Source of the DNA: Mycolicibacterium anyangense
GTDB lineage: Bacteria; Actinomycetota; Actinomycetes; Mycobacteriales; Mycobacteriaceae
NCBI RefSeq assembly: GCF_010731855.1
Contig: NZ_AP022620.1
Location: 3,224,001 to 3,288,000, forward strand
Length of the DNA: 64,000 nucleotides
Direction: 5' to 3'
Numbering within the stretch: position 1 is the first letter of the stretch; the number at the start of each line of letters is the position of its first letter. The translations under genes were made by a program, and so were the position numbers. Below the pieces are notes generated by a model. That model was not told the origin of the DNA. It ran no database searches and was given only the letters and a program-made list of their open reading frames with translations. Of this stretch, positions 62,824-64,000 are shown piece by piece.

Positions 62824-63570
62824 CTAGTCGCCCCTGACCCCGGTCACCCGGCGCAGGAACTGCTGGGTCCGTTCCTGCTGAGGGTTGGTCAAAACCTGTT
62901 CGGCGGAACCGGATTCGATGATTCGGCCACCGTCGAGGAAGCACACGGTGTTGGCGACCTGGCGGGCGAACCCCATCTCGTGGGTGGCCATCACGATGGT
63001 GCGCCCGGCCGCCGCCAGTTCACCGACCAGATCCAGCACCTCGCCGACCAGTTCGGGGTCCAGGGCGCTGGTGATCTCGTCGAGCAGCAGTAGCCGGGGG
63101 TCATAGGCCAGCGCCCGGGCGATGGCAACCCGCTGCTGCTGGCCGCCGGACAGCTTGTCCGGGTAGGCGTCGGCCTTGTCGGCCAACCCGACCCGGGCCA
63201 GCAGGTCGCGGCCGCGCTCCTCGGCTTCGCGGCGGTCCCGGCGATGCACCACCCGCGGCGCGAGGGTGACGTTGTCGAGGACCTTCATGTGCGGGAACAA
63301 GTTGAACGACTGGAAGACCATGCCCATCGGCCGGCGGGCCGTGTCGGCGTTGACGCGCGGGTCGCTGATGTCGCGGCCGTCGAGGAAGATCTGCCCGTCG
63401 TCGATATCCTCGAGCAGATCCACACAGCGCAACAACGTGGACTTGCCCGATCCAGACGCGCCGATCAGCACCACCACCTCATGCTCGGCGACGTCGAGGT
63501 CCACGCCGTCGAGAACGGTGCGTTCGCCGTAGCTCTTGACCAGTCCACGGACCGACAGAACGTTGGTCAC
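62824..63570 (-). CDS. Polar amino-acid ABC transporter ATPase
   Basis: A 248-residue ABC ATPase of the GlnQ type: Walker A GASGSGKST, Q-loop VFQSFNLFPHM, signature [14 protein letters not shown], Walker B LLLLDEITSALDP and THEMGFARQVA. GTG 63570 overlaps the permease stop (GTGA). It energises uptake of an amino acid, probably glutamine, glutamate or a similar substrate. Its end is adjacent to the convergent lipoprotein gene. Confidence 0.93.
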   Translation of the reverse strand: MTNVLSVRGLVKSYGERTVLDGVDLDVAEHEVVVLIGASGSGKSTLLRCVDLLEDIDDGQIFLDGRDISDPRVNADTARRPMGMVFQSFNLFPHMKVLDNVTLAPRVVHRRDRREAEERGRDLLARVGLADKADAYPDKLSGGQQQRVAIARALAYDPRLLLLDEITSALDPELVGEVLDLVGELAAAGRTIVMATHEMGFARQVANTVCFLDGGRIIESGSAEQVLTNPQQERTQQFLRRVTGVRGD

Positions 63571-64000
63571 AACGCACCCTGCCGCGTCGCCGCGCGACGG
63601 GTCGCCCAATCGGCCAGCCGCGCCGAAGGCACCGCCAGTGCCACGAACAGCAGCCCGGCCACCACGTAGGGGGTGAAGTTGTAGCTCGTGGCGGCCTGGA
63701 TCTGCGCGGCGCGCACCGCGTCGACCGCCCCGAGGACCGAGATCAGCCCGCAGTCCTTCTGCAGGGCGACGAAATCGTTGAGCAACGCCGGGGTGACCCG
63801 ACGGGCCGCCTGGGGCAGCACCACCAGACGCATGGTCCTGCGGTAGTTCAGCCCCAGCGACTTGGCCGCCGCGAGCTGAGACGGGTGCACCGACTCAATG
63901 CCGGCCCGGAAGACCTCCGCGACGTAGGCGGAGTAGACCAGCACCAGCGCGAGTCCGCCCAGCAGCACCGGGTTGTTGGGTACGCCGGCCAGCCGCAGAC
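63567..64000 (-). CDS. Amino-acid ABC transporter permease, N-terminus cut off
   Basis: The reading frame is open to the window edge, so about 144 C-terminal residues are visible. The sequence LRLAGVPNNPVLLGGLALVL, VYSAYVAEVFRAGIESV, the EAA loop AAAKSLGLNYRRTMRLVVLP and the last helix YVVAGLLFVALAVPSARLAD are typical of HisM/GlnP-type permeases. It forms the transporter with the ATPase encoded next; a substrate-binding protein may lie beyond the window. Confidence 0.93.
   Translation of the reverse strand, partial: LRLAGVPNNPVLLGGLALVLVYSAYVAEVFRAGIESVHPSQLAAAKSLGLNYRRTMRLVVLPQAARRVTPALLNDFVALQKDCGLISVLGAVDAVRAAQIQAATSYNFTPYVVAGLLFVALAVPSARLADWATRRAATRQGAL

Overview
The window is high-GC actinobacterial DNA from a mycobacterium, most likely a fast-growing Mycolicibacterium-type species. 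The supporting signs are a complete mce/yrbE operon, a PE-PPE domain protein, mycothiol synthase MshD, GlnR, LmeA, DesA1, many F420- and mycofactocin-type oxidoreductases, leaderless promoters of the TANNNT type, and gene orders matching the M. tuberculosis Rv0813c-Rv0826 and Rv0854-Rv0860 blocks (from memory of that genome).

Layout. 1-10462: PE-PPE hydrolase (cut by the window edge), an LLM oxidoreductase, fadB-fadA beta-oxidation genes, dapC, two SRPBCC proteins, an inserted ATP-grasp gene and an alpha-methylacyl-CoA racemase-like gene. 10517-19726: an eight-gene yrbEA-yrbEB-mceABCDEF lipid importer operon. 19949-25281: small regulators and enzymes, including two small regulated units, an old yellow enzyme and a LexA-controlled 13E12-type HNH protein. 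25388-35959: an acyl-CoA catabolic neighbourhood with acyl-CoA dehydrogenases, a thiolase, SDRs, F420 enzymes, a frameshifted carboxyltransferase and TetR and GntR regulators.

36024-37673: a HEPN-like/nucleotidyltransferase (toxin-antitoxin-like) pair and four tRNA genes (Phe, Asp, Glu, Lys). The tRNA-Lys 3' end is duplicated at 44054-44103, which defines a 6.4-kb integrated element (37623-44103). The element has a divergent repressor/Cro pair with twin operators, small genes, a replication-type gene carrying iteron-like repeats, a DUF7341-like gene, three secreted or lipoprotein cargo genes and a truncated tyrosine integrase. It has no structural phage genes. The repressor gene runs through the attachment core: the integrated form stops at once, while the reconstructed circular form would be extended by a tail ending in LGAAA. 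This is the arrangement known as integration-dependent immunity.

44475-64000: core chromosome. It holds small membrane proteins, an MpaB-type oxygenase with a TetR regulator, desA1, a tRNA-dihydrouridine synthase and an LCP cell-wall ligase. The phosphate regulon follows (phoU, pstSCAB, with GTTCACC Pho boxes), then glnR-mshD and lmeA-thiX. Next is a sulfur cluster (DUF4395, cysA, sseC) behind a polycysteine leader peptide that can sequester the downstream ribosome-binding site. The window ends with nitrobindin and its small partners and an amino-acid ABC transporter cut by the window edge.
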